DNA of 64,000 nt from Pseudoxanthomonas sp. z9 (GCF_006542425.1 NZ_VFID01000003.1:310001-374000), one strand, 5' to 3'. Positions 24,200 through 33,009 are shown, counted from the stretch's first letter. The notes: generated by a model from the sequence alone, not told the origin. Made by a program: numbers and translations.

Positions 24200-26362
24200 A
24201 TGACCACCCGCCTCGCCCTCGCGCTTGCCGCGACCCTTGGACTCGCCATGCCCGCCTACAGCCAGACCGCGGCCCCCACCGCCGAAGCCGCCAAGGCCGC
24301 CAATCCCTTCTTCGCCGACAGCCCGCTGCCGCTGCACTACCCTCAGTTCGACAAGATCAAGGACGCCGACTTCGCCCCCGCCTTCGACGCCGGCATGGCC
24401 GAGCAGTTGAAGGAAATCGACGCCATCGCCAACAACGGCGCCGCGCCGAGCTTCGACAACACCATCCTGGCGATGGAAAAGAGCGGCCGCGTGCTCGACC
24501 GCGCCCAGACCGTGTTCTACAACCTGGTCGGCGCCGACACCAACGACGCCCGCGAGAAGCTGCAGGCCGACTATTCCGGCAAGTTCGCCGCGCACCGCGA
24601 TGCCATCTACCTCAACGGCAAGCTGTTCGCGCGCATCCAGAAGCTGTACGACCAGCGCGCCGACCTGGGCCTGGACGCCGAGGGCGTGCGCCTGGTCGAG
24701 AAGTACCACACCGATTTCGTCCGCGCCGGCGCCAAGCTGTCCGACGCCGACAAGGCCACCCTGAAGGGCATGAACGGCCAGCTGGCCAAGCTGGGCACCC
24801 AGTTCAGCCAGAACGTGCTGGCCGAGGTCAACGATTCGGCCGTGGTGGTCGATGACGTCAAGCAGCTGGACGGCCTGACCGATCAGCAGATCGCCACCGC
24901 CGCCGATGTCGCCAAGGCGCGCGGCCTGGCCGGCAAGTACGTGCTGACCCTGCTCAACACCACCGGCCAACCCGCCGAGTCGCAGCTGACCGACCGCGCC
25001 CTGCGCCAGCGCCTGCACGAGGCCTCGGTTTCGCGCGGCAGCCGCGGCGGCAAGTACGACAACCGCGAACTCATCGCCACCATCATGAAGCTGCGCGCCG
25101 ATCGCGCCAAGCTGCTGGGCTATCCGGACCACGCCACCTACGTGCTGGAAGACGAGACCGCCAAGACCCCGCAGGCGGTCAACGCCATGCTCGGCAAGCT
25201 GGCGCCGGCCGCGGTCGCCAACGCCCAGCGCGAGGCCGCCGATCTGCAGGCGATGATCGATCAGGAGCAGAAGGCCAAGGGCCAGCCGACGTTCCAACTG
25301 GCGCCGTGGGACTGGTCGTTCTATACCGAGAAGGTCCGCACCGCCAAGTACAACTTCGACGAGTCCCAGCTCAAGCCGTATTTCGAACTGACCAACGTGC
25401 TGGAAAACGGCGTGTTCTACGCCGCCAACCAGCTCTACGGCCTGACCTTCAAGAAGCGCACCGACCTGCCGCTGTACCACCCGGACACCACCGTGTACGA
25501 CGTGTACAACGCCGACGGCACCCAGTTGGCGATCTTCATCGCCGACATGTACGCGCGCGATTCCAAGCGCGGCGGTGCATGGATGAACTCCTACGTCTCG
25601 CAGTCCGGCATGACCGGCTTCAAGCCGGTGGTCGCCAACCACCTCAACATCCCCAAGCCGCCGGCCGGCCAGCCGACCCTGTTGACCTGGGATGAAGTGA
25701 CCACCGCGTTCCACGAGTTCGGCCATGCGCTGCACGGCATGTTCTCCAACGTGCAGTATCCCTACTTCAGCGGCACCAGCGTGCCGCGCGACTTCGTCGA
25801 GTACCCCTCGCAGGTCAACGAAATGTGGGCGGACTGGCCGTCGGTGCTGAAGAACTACGCCAAGCACTACCAGACCGGCGAAGCGATGCCGCAGGCACTG
25901 CTGGACAAGGTCATCGCCGCGTCCAAGTTCAACCAGGGCTTCGCCACCACCGAATACCTCGGCGCGGCCATGCTGGACCAGCGCTGGCACCAGATCGGCA
26001 CCGACAAGGTGCCCACCGCCGACGGCGTGATGAAGTTCGAGGCCGACGCGCTGGCCGCCGACAAGATCGACTACAAGCCGGTCCCGCCGCGTTACCGCAC
26101 GCCCTACTTCAGCCACATCATGGGCGGCTACTCGGCCGGCTACTACGCCTACATCTGGTCCGAAGTGCTGGACGCCAACAGCGTGGAATGGTTCAAGCAG
26201 CACGGCGGCCTGACCCGCGAGAACGGCGACCATTTCCGCAAGACCCTGCTCTCGCGCGGCGGCAGCGTGGACGCGATGAAGCTGTTCCACGACTTCGCCG
26301 GCCACGATCCAAAGATTGAACCCCTGCTGGAAAAGCGCGGCCTCACCGCCCCTTCCAAGTAA
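24200..26362 (+). CDS. dcp: Secreted M3 family metallopeptidase (dipeptidyl carboxypeptidase type)
   Basis: Zinc peptidase of 720 aa with a signal peptide (MTTRLALALAATLGLAMPAYSQ), so periplasmic. The zinc motif is TAFHEFGHALHGMF with His505, Glu506 and His509; the third ligand Glu lies in VEYPSQVNEMWADW. The domain order and length match peptidyl-dipeptidase Dcp, which removes dipeptides from C-termini. GGYSAGYYAYIWSEVLDANS is the conserved substrate-binding tyrosine region. A UUCG-capped terminator follows. Confidence 0.92.
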   Translation: MTTRLALALAATLGLAMPAYSQTAAPTAEAAKAANPFFADSPLPLHYPQFDKIKDADFAPAFDAGMAEQLKEIDAIANNGAAPSFDNTILAMEKSGRVLDRAQTVFYNLVGADTNDAREKLQADYSGKFAAHRDAIYLNGKLFARIQKLYDQRADLGLDAEGVRLVEKYHTDFVRAGAKLSDADKATLKGMNGQLAKLGTQFSQNVLAEVNDSAVVVDDVKQLDGLTDQQIATAADVAKARGLAGKYVLTLLNTTGQPAESQLTDRALRQRLHEASVSRGSRGGKYDNRELIATIMKLRADRAKLLGYPDHATYVLEDETAKTPQAVNAMLGKLAPAAVANAQREAADLQAMIDQEQKAKGQPTFQLAPWDWSFYTEKVRTAKYNFDESQLKPYFELTNVLENGVFYAANQLYGLTFKKRTDLPLYHPDTTVYDVYNADGTQLAIFIADMYARDSKRGGAWMNSYVSQSGMTGFKPVVANHLNIPKPPAGQPTLLTWDEVTTAFHEFGHALHGMFSNVQYPYFSGTSVPRDFVEYPSQVNEMWADWPSVLKNYAKHYQTGEAMPQALLDKVIAASKFNQGFATTEYLGAAMLDQRWHQIGTDKVPTADGVMKFEADALAADKIDYKPVPPRYRTPYFSHIMGGYSAGYYAYIWSEVLDANSVEWFKQHGGLTRENGDHFRKTLLSRGGSVDAMKLFHDFAGHDPKIEPLLEKRGLTAPSK

Positions 26363-26386
26363 GCGCAACCGGCCTCGTCGCAACAG

Positions 26387-26420
26387 CCATCACGCCACCT
26401 TCGGGTGGCGTGATGGTTTG
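26387..26420 (+). terminator. Terminator after the M3 peptidase gene
   Basis: A perfect 13-bp stem (26387-26399 with 26404-26416) closes a TTCG tetraloop and is followed by GTTTGTGG. It starts 25 bases after the stop codon. Confidence 0.88.
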
Positions 26421-26524
26421 TGGGGTGCTCGCGAGTTGCTGCATTTACCTCCCCCTTGACCAGCCATTCGGCTGCTGAAAGCGCGAAAGGGGGATGACCC
26501 GCCATTCGTCGGTTGAGAAGCACT

Positions 26525-27042
26525 TGAGGGGATTTGCTTTTCCGCGCCAAGAGCAAGCGCTTCTCAACAGCCGAATGGCTGATCAATCCCCCGTCACCTG
26601 CTTCGCAGGTGCCCGCCCCTTTTTCAAAGGGGGCTAACACCGCACCCCGCGCGTAAATGCTTTTTGCCTCCCCCTTTGAAAAAGGGGGACTGAGGGGGAT
26701 TTGCTTTTTCGCGCCAAGAGCAAGCGCTTCTCAACAGCCGAATGGCTGATCAATCCCCCGTCACCCGCTTCGCAGGTGCCCGCCCCCTTTTTTTAAACGG
26801 GGCTAACATCGCACCCCACGCGTAAATGCTTTTTGCCTCCCCCTTTGAAAAAGGGGGACTGAGGGGGATTTGCTTTTCCGCGCCAAGAGCAAGCGCTTCT
26901 CAACAGCCGAATGGCTGATCAATCCCCCATCACCTGCTTCGCAGGTGCCCGCCCCCTTTTTCAAAGGGGGCTAACACCGCACCCCGCGCGTAAATGCTTT
27001 TTGCCTCCCCCTTTGAAAAAGGGGGACTGAGGGGGATTTGCT
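26525..27042. repeat. Tandem array of ~168-bp repeat, three copies plus a partial
   Basis: The marker TTTTTGCCTC recurs at 26661, 26830 and 26998, and GGATTTGCT-type segments recur about every 167-169 bases from 26532 to 27036. Each unit holds three inverted repeats: CCCCCTTTGAAAAAGGGGG, CAGCCGAATGGCTG and CACCTGCTTCGCAGGTG (first copy at 26595-26611). Copies differ by a few bases. Related single pieces occur at 28503-28566 and 46606-46645. No open frame of note runs through it. It fills the whole space between the peptidase and transporter genes. Confidence 0.9.
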
Positions 27043-27048
27043 CTTGCC

Positions 27049-28320
27049 CTACCGCACAAGCCGCAGACCAACAAGCGACACCAACCCACAGGCAATGACA
27101 TACAACGCAGGCGCGTTCGCGCTGCCGGTCAACCGAATCAACTCGGTCGAGAAAAACTGTGCAAAGCCACCAAAGATGGCAATGGCCACGCAGTAGGCAA
27201 TCGACAGGCCGGTCGCGCGCAGGCGCTGCGGCAGCCATTCGCTGACCAGCACCATCGTCGCCGGCGCGGTCATCGACATCGGGACCGACAACAGGCCCAC
27301 CGCCACCAGCAACCGCGCCAGGCTCGGCGCCGCGTTGATCCACGCGAACGCCGGATACGCCATTGCCAGCAGCGCCAGCCGTGACCACAGCACCACCGGA
27401 CGGCGACCCAGCCGATCACACAGCCAACCCGCGAACGGCGAGAGCAGCACCTGCACCGCCGCGGCCACGCAGCCGGCCCAGATGCCCAGCGACAGCGGCA
27501 TGCCCAACTGGCTGACCGCGTAATTGCTCAGGTAATAGACAATGATGTACGTCGATGAGGCCAGGCCAACCATCAGCAGGATGCTCGCCGACAATTCACG
27601 TCGATGCGACCACAGCAGGACCCGCTGCGGCGCTTCGGCCTCCACCGGTTCGGACGGGATGGTCTCTTCCAGCCGCCGCCGGATCAGCAGCCCCACCGGG
27701 ATGACCAGAATGCCAATGACAAAGGCCACCCGCCATCCCCACGCATCCAGCGCCGCCGGCGTCAGCAGGTTGCTCAGCAGCAAGCCCACCAGCGCGCCGA
27801 ACAACGCGGCCAATCCCTGGCTGAAAGGCTGCCAGCTGGTATAGAAGCCGCGCGAACGCGCATCCGCGTACTCCAGCAGCAGCGCCGTGGATGCACCCAT
27901 CTCCCCGCCGATGGCAAAGCCCTGGATCAACCGCGCCAGCAGGATCAACAGCGGCGCCGCCATGCCGATCTGCGCGTAGGTCGGCGTCACCACGAAGATC
28001 AGCGAACTCAGGCCCATCAGCCACAGCGTCAGCGCCACCGCCGGCTTGCGGCCGACGCGATCGGCATACATGCCGATCAGCAACCCGCCCAATGGCCGGG
28101 TCAGGAAGCCCACTCCGAAGGTCGCGAAGGACAGCAGCAACTGTCCCGTCGGATCGCTCACCGGAAAGTACAGCCGCCCAATCAGCGTGGCGAAGAAGCT
28201 GTAGACAACAAAGTCGTAGAACTCCAATCCATTGCCCACCGTGATGGCCGTGATGGCATGGACCCGGGACAACGGACGTCCGGAAGCCTCACTTCCGGAC
28301 GTGATCTTGGCAGCTGACAT
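27049..28320 (-). CDS. MFS transporter, metabolite:H+ symporter (MHS) type
   Basis: Inner-membrane transporter of 423 aa with 12 predicted helices. The N-terminus VGNGLEFYDFVVYSFFATLI and the loop between helices 2 and 3, GMYADRVGRKPAVALTLW, are typical of the MHS subfamily (ShiA, KgtP, CitA relatives), which import organic acids or similar solutes with protons. RRRLEETIPSEPVEAEAPQR marks the central loop. ATG 28320 has GAGGGGAGAA upstream. Its 3' end lies 7 bp from the repeat array. Substrate unknown. Confidence 0.9.
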   Translation of the reverse strand: MSAAKITSGSEASGRPLSRVHAITAITVGNGLEFYDFVVYSFFATLIGRLYFPVSDPTGQLLLSFATFGVGFLTRPLGGLLIGMYADRVGRKPAVALTLWLMGLSSLIFVVTPTYAQIGMAAPLLILLARLIQGFAIGGEMGASTALLLEYADARSRGFYTSWQPFSQGLAALFGALVGLLLSNLLTPAALDAWGWRVAFVIGILVIPVGLLIRRRLEETIPSEPVEAEAPQRVLLWSHRRELSASILLMVGLASSTYIIVYYLSNYAVSQLGMPLSLGIWAGCVAAAVQVLLSPFAGWLCDRLGRRPVVLWSRLALLAMAYPAFAWINAAPSLARLLVAVGLLSVPMSMTAPATMVLVSEWLPQRLRATGLSIAYCVAIAIFGGFAQFFSTELIRLTGSANAPALYVIACGLVSLVGLRLVR

Positions 28321-28502
28321 GGTTCTCCCCTCTGGAGCGGAGCAGATCGCACGGCCATTCCATCCCGGTCAACTAACATTGACGAAAGCTGCGACCCGCG
28401 TTGCAAGTCGAACGTTTCATCACTTTCTTCTTTGCCACTCGAATTCAAGCCCTCTTGACCTGCCACTGGTTGAAAGACGTTGAACACCTATCACCGCGCC
28501 TT

Positions 28503-28566
28503 CGAGCCCCCTTTTTAGAAAAAGGGGACTGGCGTCTGCGAAACAGGCGACGGGGGATTTGCTCTT
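28503..28566. repeat. Diverged single copy of the array repeat
   Basis: CCCCCTTTTTAGAAAAAGGGG followed by GACGGGGGATTTGCTCTTCGC resembles the hairpin and GGGGGATTTGCT part of the 26525-27042 array, with GTCTGCGAAACAGGC in place of its third inverted repeat. Confidence 0.7.
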
Positions 28567-28720
28567 CGCATGGAACATCCACCTTTCGCAGCTTCCTGGG
28601 CACTTCCCCATAACAGTGAGCCCATAAACACTGAAGCCAAAATGCTCAAAGTTAGTCGACACCGCGCAACCACATCGGCAGACTCCGGCATCAGGAGTTC
28701 AGAAGCTCCCATACAGCAAC

Positions 28721-28752
28721 ACCACCTCAGTCATTCCGGTGGTTTTATTTTG
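28721..28752 (+). terminator. Possible rho-independent terminator
   Basis: ACCACC (28721-28726) pairs with GGTGGT (28738-28743) and is followed by TTTATTTTG. The stem is short. It lies just before the structured leader of the next gene and may block readthrough into it. Confidence 0.55.
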
Positions 28753-28771
28753 TCCCATCATCGGAGGACAA

Positions 28772-28910
28772 CCGGCAAACACCTTTGCCGGGAGGGCGGC
28801 GAATACAACACCCGAAAGGGGAATAAGCCCGCCGACTGTATGCGGTTTCTGACCTCCCGGCACCCGGCCGCACTCACGCGCGCCGGGATTCTTCAACGAA
28901 GAAATGGAGG
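28772..28910 (+). promoter_or_regulatory. Structured 5' leader candidate with two mutually exclusive stems
   Basis: Stem A pairs 28772-28779 with 28784-28791 (8 bp, loop CACC). Stem B pairs 28786-28795 with 28853-28862 (10 bp). They share 28786-28791 and cannot form together. Inside stem B lie a 5-bp helix (28795-28799 with 28829-28833) and a CCC-GAAA-GGG hairpin at 28811-28820. Two more hairpins follow (28863-28868/28882-28887 and 28889-28894/28898-28903), the last ending two bases before the GGAGG of the small gene at 28906-28910. No known riboswitch class was recognised. Confidence 0.5.
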
Positions 28911-28915
28911 TCCCC

Positions 28916-29170
28916 ATGACCAATGTAAGCATGGTCTATCTGTTGGAAGAACAAACCCAGCTGAATCTCATCCAGCTGCGTGATCACCTCAAACTGCTGT
29001 CCCTGCTCATCAGTCCTCGCTTCCGCCAGGACGAGCACCACAGCCTGCCCATCCCGCTGCAACCCCTGAGCGATTGCTTCGCCGGCCTCGCCCACGACGC
29101 CAGCCACATCCTCGACCAGCTCCGCTGGCACGCCGGCAAACCCAACGTCGAACCGGCCAACGACGCGTAA
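28916..29170 (+). CDS. Small conserved protein (84 aa), XAC0095-like
   Basis: Start ATG 28916 has GGAGG six bases upstream. The protein opens MTNVSMVYLLEEQTQLNLIQ and continues RDHLKLLSLLISPR, a pattern resembling the short Xanthomonadaceae family often labelled XAC0095; I am not certain of this. It is soluble and probably alpha-helical. The structured leader ahead of it and the GC-rich hairpin after it suggest a stand-alone, regulated small gene. Function unknown. Confidence 0.65.
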   Translation: MTNVSMVYLLEEQTQLNLIQLRDHLKLLSLLISPRFRQDEHHSLPIPLQPLSDCFAGLAHDASHILDQLRWHAGKPNVEPANDA

Positions 29171-29523
29171 CAAAAACGCGGGCTGCTAGCGCCCGCGTTC
29201 TATGGATTGCACAGTGTGTCGTGCCTGTAACTCCGGCCGGGGCCCCTCGGCACGCCCTCCTCTCCATCTCGTAATAAGGGGAAGTCTAAGCTCTGCATAA
29301 CCCGGGCATATCCGCAATCCCAGGCAATGGTTGTAGGTCTCGATCCGTCATTGAGTACTATTTTTACATTTTCATAATTCGCATTCTTCCGCCCTGAAAT
29401 TTTATTTCCACAACGAGACCAGAATCGTCATCATTTATAACCACTGACAGAATTTTAGAATCTAAAATCGCTCCCTCAAAAATTCCAGCGCAGCGGCACC
29501 TTTTTCAATGCGCACGTTTAGCC
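29171..29523. other. AT-rich intergenic region with a hairpin at its left end
   Basis: AACGCGGGC / GCCCGCGTT at 29175-29199 is a 9-bp stem just after the small gene and may terminate it, although no T-run follows. From about 29280 the DNA becomes clearly AT-rich compared with the surroundings. No convincing gene is seen. Confidence 0.6.
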
Positions 29524-29991
29524 CTATGAATTTCCAAGAAAATTTCGGACACATGATTGATCTACTACAAATGCCCATCTACCAACCATCGTGGCGCCGC
29601 GAGAATAACTAACAATGAATACGGGCCTCTCCCTAGAAGAGATAAGCCCAGGGTCAGATCCCAATGCCACGGTAAGAATCTGATCGAAATTTAGTTCTGG
29701 ACTAATCATGCACTCAAAACTGAGCTGATCATCTAGCCAGATGACTAGATGATTTCGAAGCGTTTCCATTCCATCTTCAGAGAGGAGCACTTGAGGCAAC
29801 CTAACTTGGAAATCCAACGACAGACTTGCAGTTTCTAGGGGTTCGGCTCTACTCCAGAAATCACCGCTTATTACTATTTCATAGATGCCGCTGTGAGCAT
29901 TTTCTATAGAGGAAACTCGTGCGCACGAGAATCGCTCCCTCCCGCTAGCAGAAGTCATAATCCGTGGTTTAATTTCATCGTTCCCTGCCAC
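29524..29991 (-). CDS. Hypothetical protein, possible orphan immunity protein (DUF6228-like)
   Basis: 155 aa from GTG 29991 (an in-frame ATG at 29958 is an alternative). The middle reads SLDFQVRLPQVLLSEDGMET and the end FIVSYSRGATMVGRWAFVVD then QSCVRNFLGNS, resembling small proteins found as immunity partners of Rhs/WapA-like toxins (DUF6228-type). No signal peptide. Codon and base composition are far more AT-rich than neighbouring genes, a sign of recent transfer. No toxin gene is adjacent, so if it is an immunity gene it is an orphan. Confidence 0.6.
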   Translation of the reverse strand: MAGNDEIKPRIMTSASGRERFSCARVSSIENAHSGIYEIVISGDFWSRAEPLETASLSLDFQVRLPQVLLSEDGMETLRNHLVIWLDDQLSFECMISPELNFDQILTVALGSDPGLISSRERPVFIVSYSRGATMVGRWAFVVDQSCVRNFLGNS

Positions 29992-30210
29992 TTGGATTCC
30001 CCTTCGGTCTTCTCGAATGTTCTTCGTTACTGTTTACGTTACGTTCGCCGGTCGAATGTGGTGTACGCCCACGCGCTGCATGGCCACCCTGATCGCTTCC
30101 AGGATTCCGATCGATGTCCGCGTCAACCGCACACGCGTCCATTCCCGATGCTATAGCCAGATCGTTCCGGTTTTCATTGGGGGCAACCATGGATGCAGGC
30201 CAACCCTGCG

Positions 30211-31329
30211 TCATCGCACTGATACATACCCACCCGGCACGCCCTTCGGCGACAGCACCACCTGCCACAGCTGCGAGCGCCGGCTGCGGAATGTCGCCAT
30301 CGAGGCAGCCAGATAGAAACGCCACATGCGGCGGAAGCGTTCGTCGTAGCGGGCATCCAGATTCGGCCAGGCGCGTTCGACGTTGGCGCGCCATGCCTGC
30401 AGGGTGCGATCGTAGTCGGTGCCGAAGCTGTGCCAGTCCTCCAGCACGAACAGGCCTTCGCTGGCCTGCGCGATCTGCGCGGCGGACGGCAGCATCGAGT
30501 TGGCGAAGATGTACTTTCCAATCCACGGGTCGGTGTGGTTGACCGAGCGATTGGTGCCGATGGTGTGCAGCAGGAACAGGCCGTGTTCCGGCAGGACGCG
30601 GCGGGCGGTTTCAAAATAGGTGCGGTAGTTCTTGACGCCGACGTGTTCGAACATGCCCAGCGAGAACGCGGCGTCGAAGGATTCGCGCAGGTCGCGGTAA
30701 TCCTGCAGGCGGATCTCGATGGGCAGGCCCTTGCACAACTCGCGGGCGTATTCGGCCTGCTCCTTCGAGATGGTCACGCCGACGCCGGAAATGCCGTAGC
30801 GTTCGGCGGCGAACTTCAAGGCCTCACCCCAGCCGCAGCCAATGTCCAGCACGCGCATGCCGGGTTTCAGTTGCAGCTTGCGGCAGACCAGATCCAGCTT
30901 GGCCGCCTGTGCGTCGTCGAGATTGTCGGCCTGGCGCCAGTAGCCGCAGCTGTAGACCAGACGCGCGCCGAGCATCGCGTGGTAGAGATCGTTGCCCAGA
31001 TCGTAATGGCGCTCGCCGACTTCGCGGCTGCGGCGGCGGGTCTGCGGGTTGAACAGCCGCGCGAACAAGGCGTCGCGGATTTCGCCGGTGCCGTGCACGC
31101 GCTCGTCCAGACGTGCGTTCAATACGTGGAACAGGAAACCATCCAGCGATTCGGCATCCCAGTCGCCATCCATGTAGCCTTCGCCCAGGCCCAGCGAGCC
31201 CTGCGCCAGCATCCGCGCGTAGGTGCGCGGATCGTGTACCTGGATATCCCAGGGCCGGTCGCCGCCAATCCGCACATCCGCTTCCGCCAGCAGTCGTTCG
31301 ACCCGTTGCGCGAAGCGTGACGTGCTCAT
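30211..31329 (-). CDS. cfa: Cyclopropane-fatty-acyl-phospholipid synthase
   Basis: SAM-dependent enzyme methylenating unsaturated acyl chains in membrane phospholipids (372 aa). Motifs: DPRTYARMLAQGSLGLGEGY in the N-terminal domain, RHYDLGNDLYHAML (107-120), YSCGYW (126-131), SAM loop VLDIGCGWGEAL (160-171), and MFEHVGVKNYRTYF. The C-terminal ERAWPNLDARYDERFRRMWR is typical. Such genes are usually induced on entry into stationary phase or by acid; no promoter was assigned. It lies 22 bp after the lipoprotein gene in the same direction. Confidence 0.95.
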   Translation of the reverse strand: MSTSRFAQRVERLLAEADVRIGGDRPWDIQVHDPRTYARMLAQGSLGLGEGYMDGDWDAESLDGFLFHVLNARLDERVHGTGEIRDALFARLFNPQTRRRSREVGERHYDLGNDLYHAMLGARLVYSCGYWRQADNLDDAQAAKLDLVCRKLQLKPGMRVLDIGCGWGEALKFAAERYGISGVGVTISKEQAEYARELCKGLPIEIRLQDYRDLRESFDAAFSLGMFEHVGVKNYRTYFETARRVLPEHGLFLLHTIGTNRSVNHTDPWIGKYIFANSMLPSAAQIAQASEGLFVLEDWHSFGTDYDRTLQAWRANVERAWPNLDARYDERFRRMWRFYLAASMATFRSRRSQLWQVVLSPKGVPGGYVSVR

Positions 31330-31351
31330 GGCAGGCCCTGTTGTGCGAAGC

Positions 31352-32188
31352 CTATTGGGCGAACAGCCCGCTGTAGGCGGGCGCCAGGTGCGGACGCAGC
31401 ACCGAGGCCGGGACGTCCACGGTCTGGGTGCCGTCGGCGTACGGCCCCACCTGGTATGGCGGGAATACGAAGCGCAGCGCGCTGATGTGGCCGGTGGTGT
31501 CGAGGACCGGCACGAACTGGGCGAAGTTCTCCGCCTTGGGCTCCGTGCCGTCGTCGATCATGCGCGAGGCGTTTTTCAGTACTTCACTGCGTTCGGCCGG
31601 CTCCAGTTCGTCGGCATCCGCGCGCAGGGTGACGCCGGTGAGCAGTTGTTCGCGCACGTAATCGCTGACCGCCTGCCAGCCGGCGGCGTTGGCAATCAGG
31701 TCATTGGCCGACAGCAGGTGGTTCTGTTGCGGCAGCCAGACGAAGCGCGCGATCAGCGGCTGGCCGTGGGCGCCGCCGGTATAACGGCTGCCGTCGGCGG
31801 CGACCGCGACGACCTGCGGGGTTTCCAGCAGCTTTTCGAAGCTGAGCGAGAGTTCGTAGGGCGCGGTCGGCTTGTCGTTGCCGAAGCCGTCCACCGCTTC
31901 CATCAGTTCGCCGCGGGCGGCGTGCGCGTAATCCGACAGCGCCTTGGCCAGGCCGGGGTAACGATCGATGCCCGGCGGATAGGTGATGCCGACGACGTAG
32001 CGCTCGTTGGTCTCGATGACGTCCTTGAGCTCGACCGGCGCTTCCGGCGCGACGGGGCTGGTGGCGGGTGCGCCGGCTTCGGGCGCGGCGGCGGTCGGCG
32101 GCTGGGCCGCGTCGGGTTCGCGCTTGCACGCGGCCAATGCCAGCACCAGGGTCGCGGCCAGCAGGGAAATGCGATGGACCTGTTTCAC
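31352..32188 (-). CDS. DUF3298/RsiV-like lipoprotein
   Basis: 278-aa lipoprotein; GTG 32188 is chosen because GGAAGGAG lies 8 bases upstream, although an in-frame GTG at 32206 also exists. Hydrophobic core followed by lipobox LAAC (Cys21), an Ala/Pro linker, then a DUF4163/DUF3298-type region: YELSLSFEKLLETPQVVAVA, GGAHGQPLIARFVWLPQQNH, and the closing FVFPPYQVGPYADGTQTVDV. Related domains occur in the anti-sigma factor RsiV, where they bind lysozyme; the role here is not known. Confidence 0.8.
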   Translation of the reverse strand: MKQVHRISLLAATLVLALAACKREPDAAQPPTAAAPEAGAPATSPVAPEAPVELKDVIETNERYVVGITYPPGIDRYPGLAKALSDYAHAARGELMEAVDGFGNDKPTAPYELSLSFEKLLETPQVVAVAADGSRYTGGAHGQPLIARFVWLPQQNHLLSANDLIANAAGWQAVSDYVREQLLTGVTLRADADELEPAERSEVLKNASRMIDDGTEPKAENFAQFVPVLDTTGHISALRFVFPPYQVGPYADGTQTVDVPASVLRPHLAPAYSGLFAQ

Positions 32189-32300
32189 GTCAGGGGCTCC
32201 TTCCACTCAACGAGGCGACAGTTTATGCCGCGTCGCAGCAGCGCTCCAGCCCCGGCCGCGGGAATACAGTGTTCACGCCAGCAGGGCCACGCCCGGAAAA

Positions 32301-32576
32301 TCACGCCAGCAGGTCGGCGTACTCGGGGTGGCGCTGGACATAGACCGCCGAGTACGAGCAGGCCGGCACCACCTTCCAGCCGGCGGCCCGCGCGTGGTCG
32401 AGCGCGGCCTTGACCAGTTGCGCGGCGATGCCGCGTCCGCCGATGGCCTCGGGCACGCCGGTGTGCTCGATGACCATGCGGCCGTCGCGCAGGCGGTAGA
32501 TCAGTTCCGCGTCGTGCCCGTCCACCGAGGTGGAAAAGCGCTGGCCATCGGGGTCGTGCTGAATCGTGATGTCCAT
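32301..32576 (-). CDS. Small GNAT-fold N-acetyltransferase (YjdJ/COG2388 type)
   Basis: 91-aa compact GNAT protein from ATG 32576. It shows AELIYRLRDGRMVIEHTGVP, the acetyl-CoA loop GGRGIAAQLVKAALDHARAA and the end SYSAVYVQRHPEYADLL, which together define the short COG2388 family. Substrate unknown. The gene stands alone, 112 bp upstream of the lipoprotein gene in the same direction. Confidence 0.87.
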   Translation of the reverse strand: MDITIQHDPDGQRFSTSVDGHDAELIYRLRDGRMVIEHTGVPEAIGGRGIAAQLVKAALDHARAAGWKVVPACSYSAVYVQRHPEYADLLA

Positions 32577-32721
32577 CACTATCTCATTGAATATTCGGGG
32601 GTTCCATTCTGCCCGCGTGGCCGGGAATGCGACAGAAGCCGACGCGGCGCGTCACTCTTGGTCACGTCAAAAAGCTGACGGACAGCGCTATTTCACAGTG
32701 TTTTCACTCCGGGCACCGGGT

Positions 32722-32736
32722 TGGCACGGTCTGTGC
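32722..32736 (+). promoter_or_regulatory. Sigma-54-type promoter candidate
   Basis: TGGCACGGTCTGTGC matches the consensus TGGCACGNNNNTTGC at every fixed position except one (GTGC for TTGC), with the GG and GC elements at correct spacing. A start about 12 bases downstream would give a short leader before ATG 32772. Confidence 0.6.
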
Positions 32737-32771
32737 GTAATCCCCGGCAAGCCATCCGGTAGGGAACACCC

Positions 32772-32981
32772 ATGAGCGCCAACGATCATCCGTCCGAGAC
32801 CGCATCCGTCGCCAGCGATTTCACCCTGCTGGAAGGCCTGTTCCAGTTGACCGTCACCGGGCATACCGAGGACTGGGAATTCGAGCGCCTCAACAATGCC
32901 GTGTACGAGCGCCTGCTGTCCAACTACGCGCAAGAAGAAATCGGCAGCGTCCCGCTCTCCAAGACCCTGATGGCGGGTTGA
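32772..32981 (+). CDS. Small hypothetical protein (69 aa)
   Basis: Starts MSANDHPSETASVASDFTLL with GGGAACACC upstream. It is acidic and soluble, with a helical stretch GHTEDWEFERLNNAVYERLL and the tail QEEIGSVPLSKTLMAG. I do not recognise a family. The sigma-54-like element 36 bases upstream of the start suggests enhancer-dependent expression. A GC-rich hairpin at 33010-33039 follows. Confidence 0.6.
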   Translation: MSANDHPSETASVASDFTLLEGLFQLTVTGHTEDWEFERLNNAVYERLLSNYAQEEIGSVPLSKTLMAG

Positions 32982-33009
32982 GGCAAAGCCTCCCCGCCTT
33001 TCCACGACA

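Noticed and set aside
26525-27042. CRISPR array
   Set aside because: Unit is ~168 bp with hardly any variation and no unique spacers; it is an ordinary tandem repeat.
28699-28932. Minus-strand 77-codon frame over the structured leader
   Set aside because: No ribosome site; the pairing pattern explains the sequence better than coding does.
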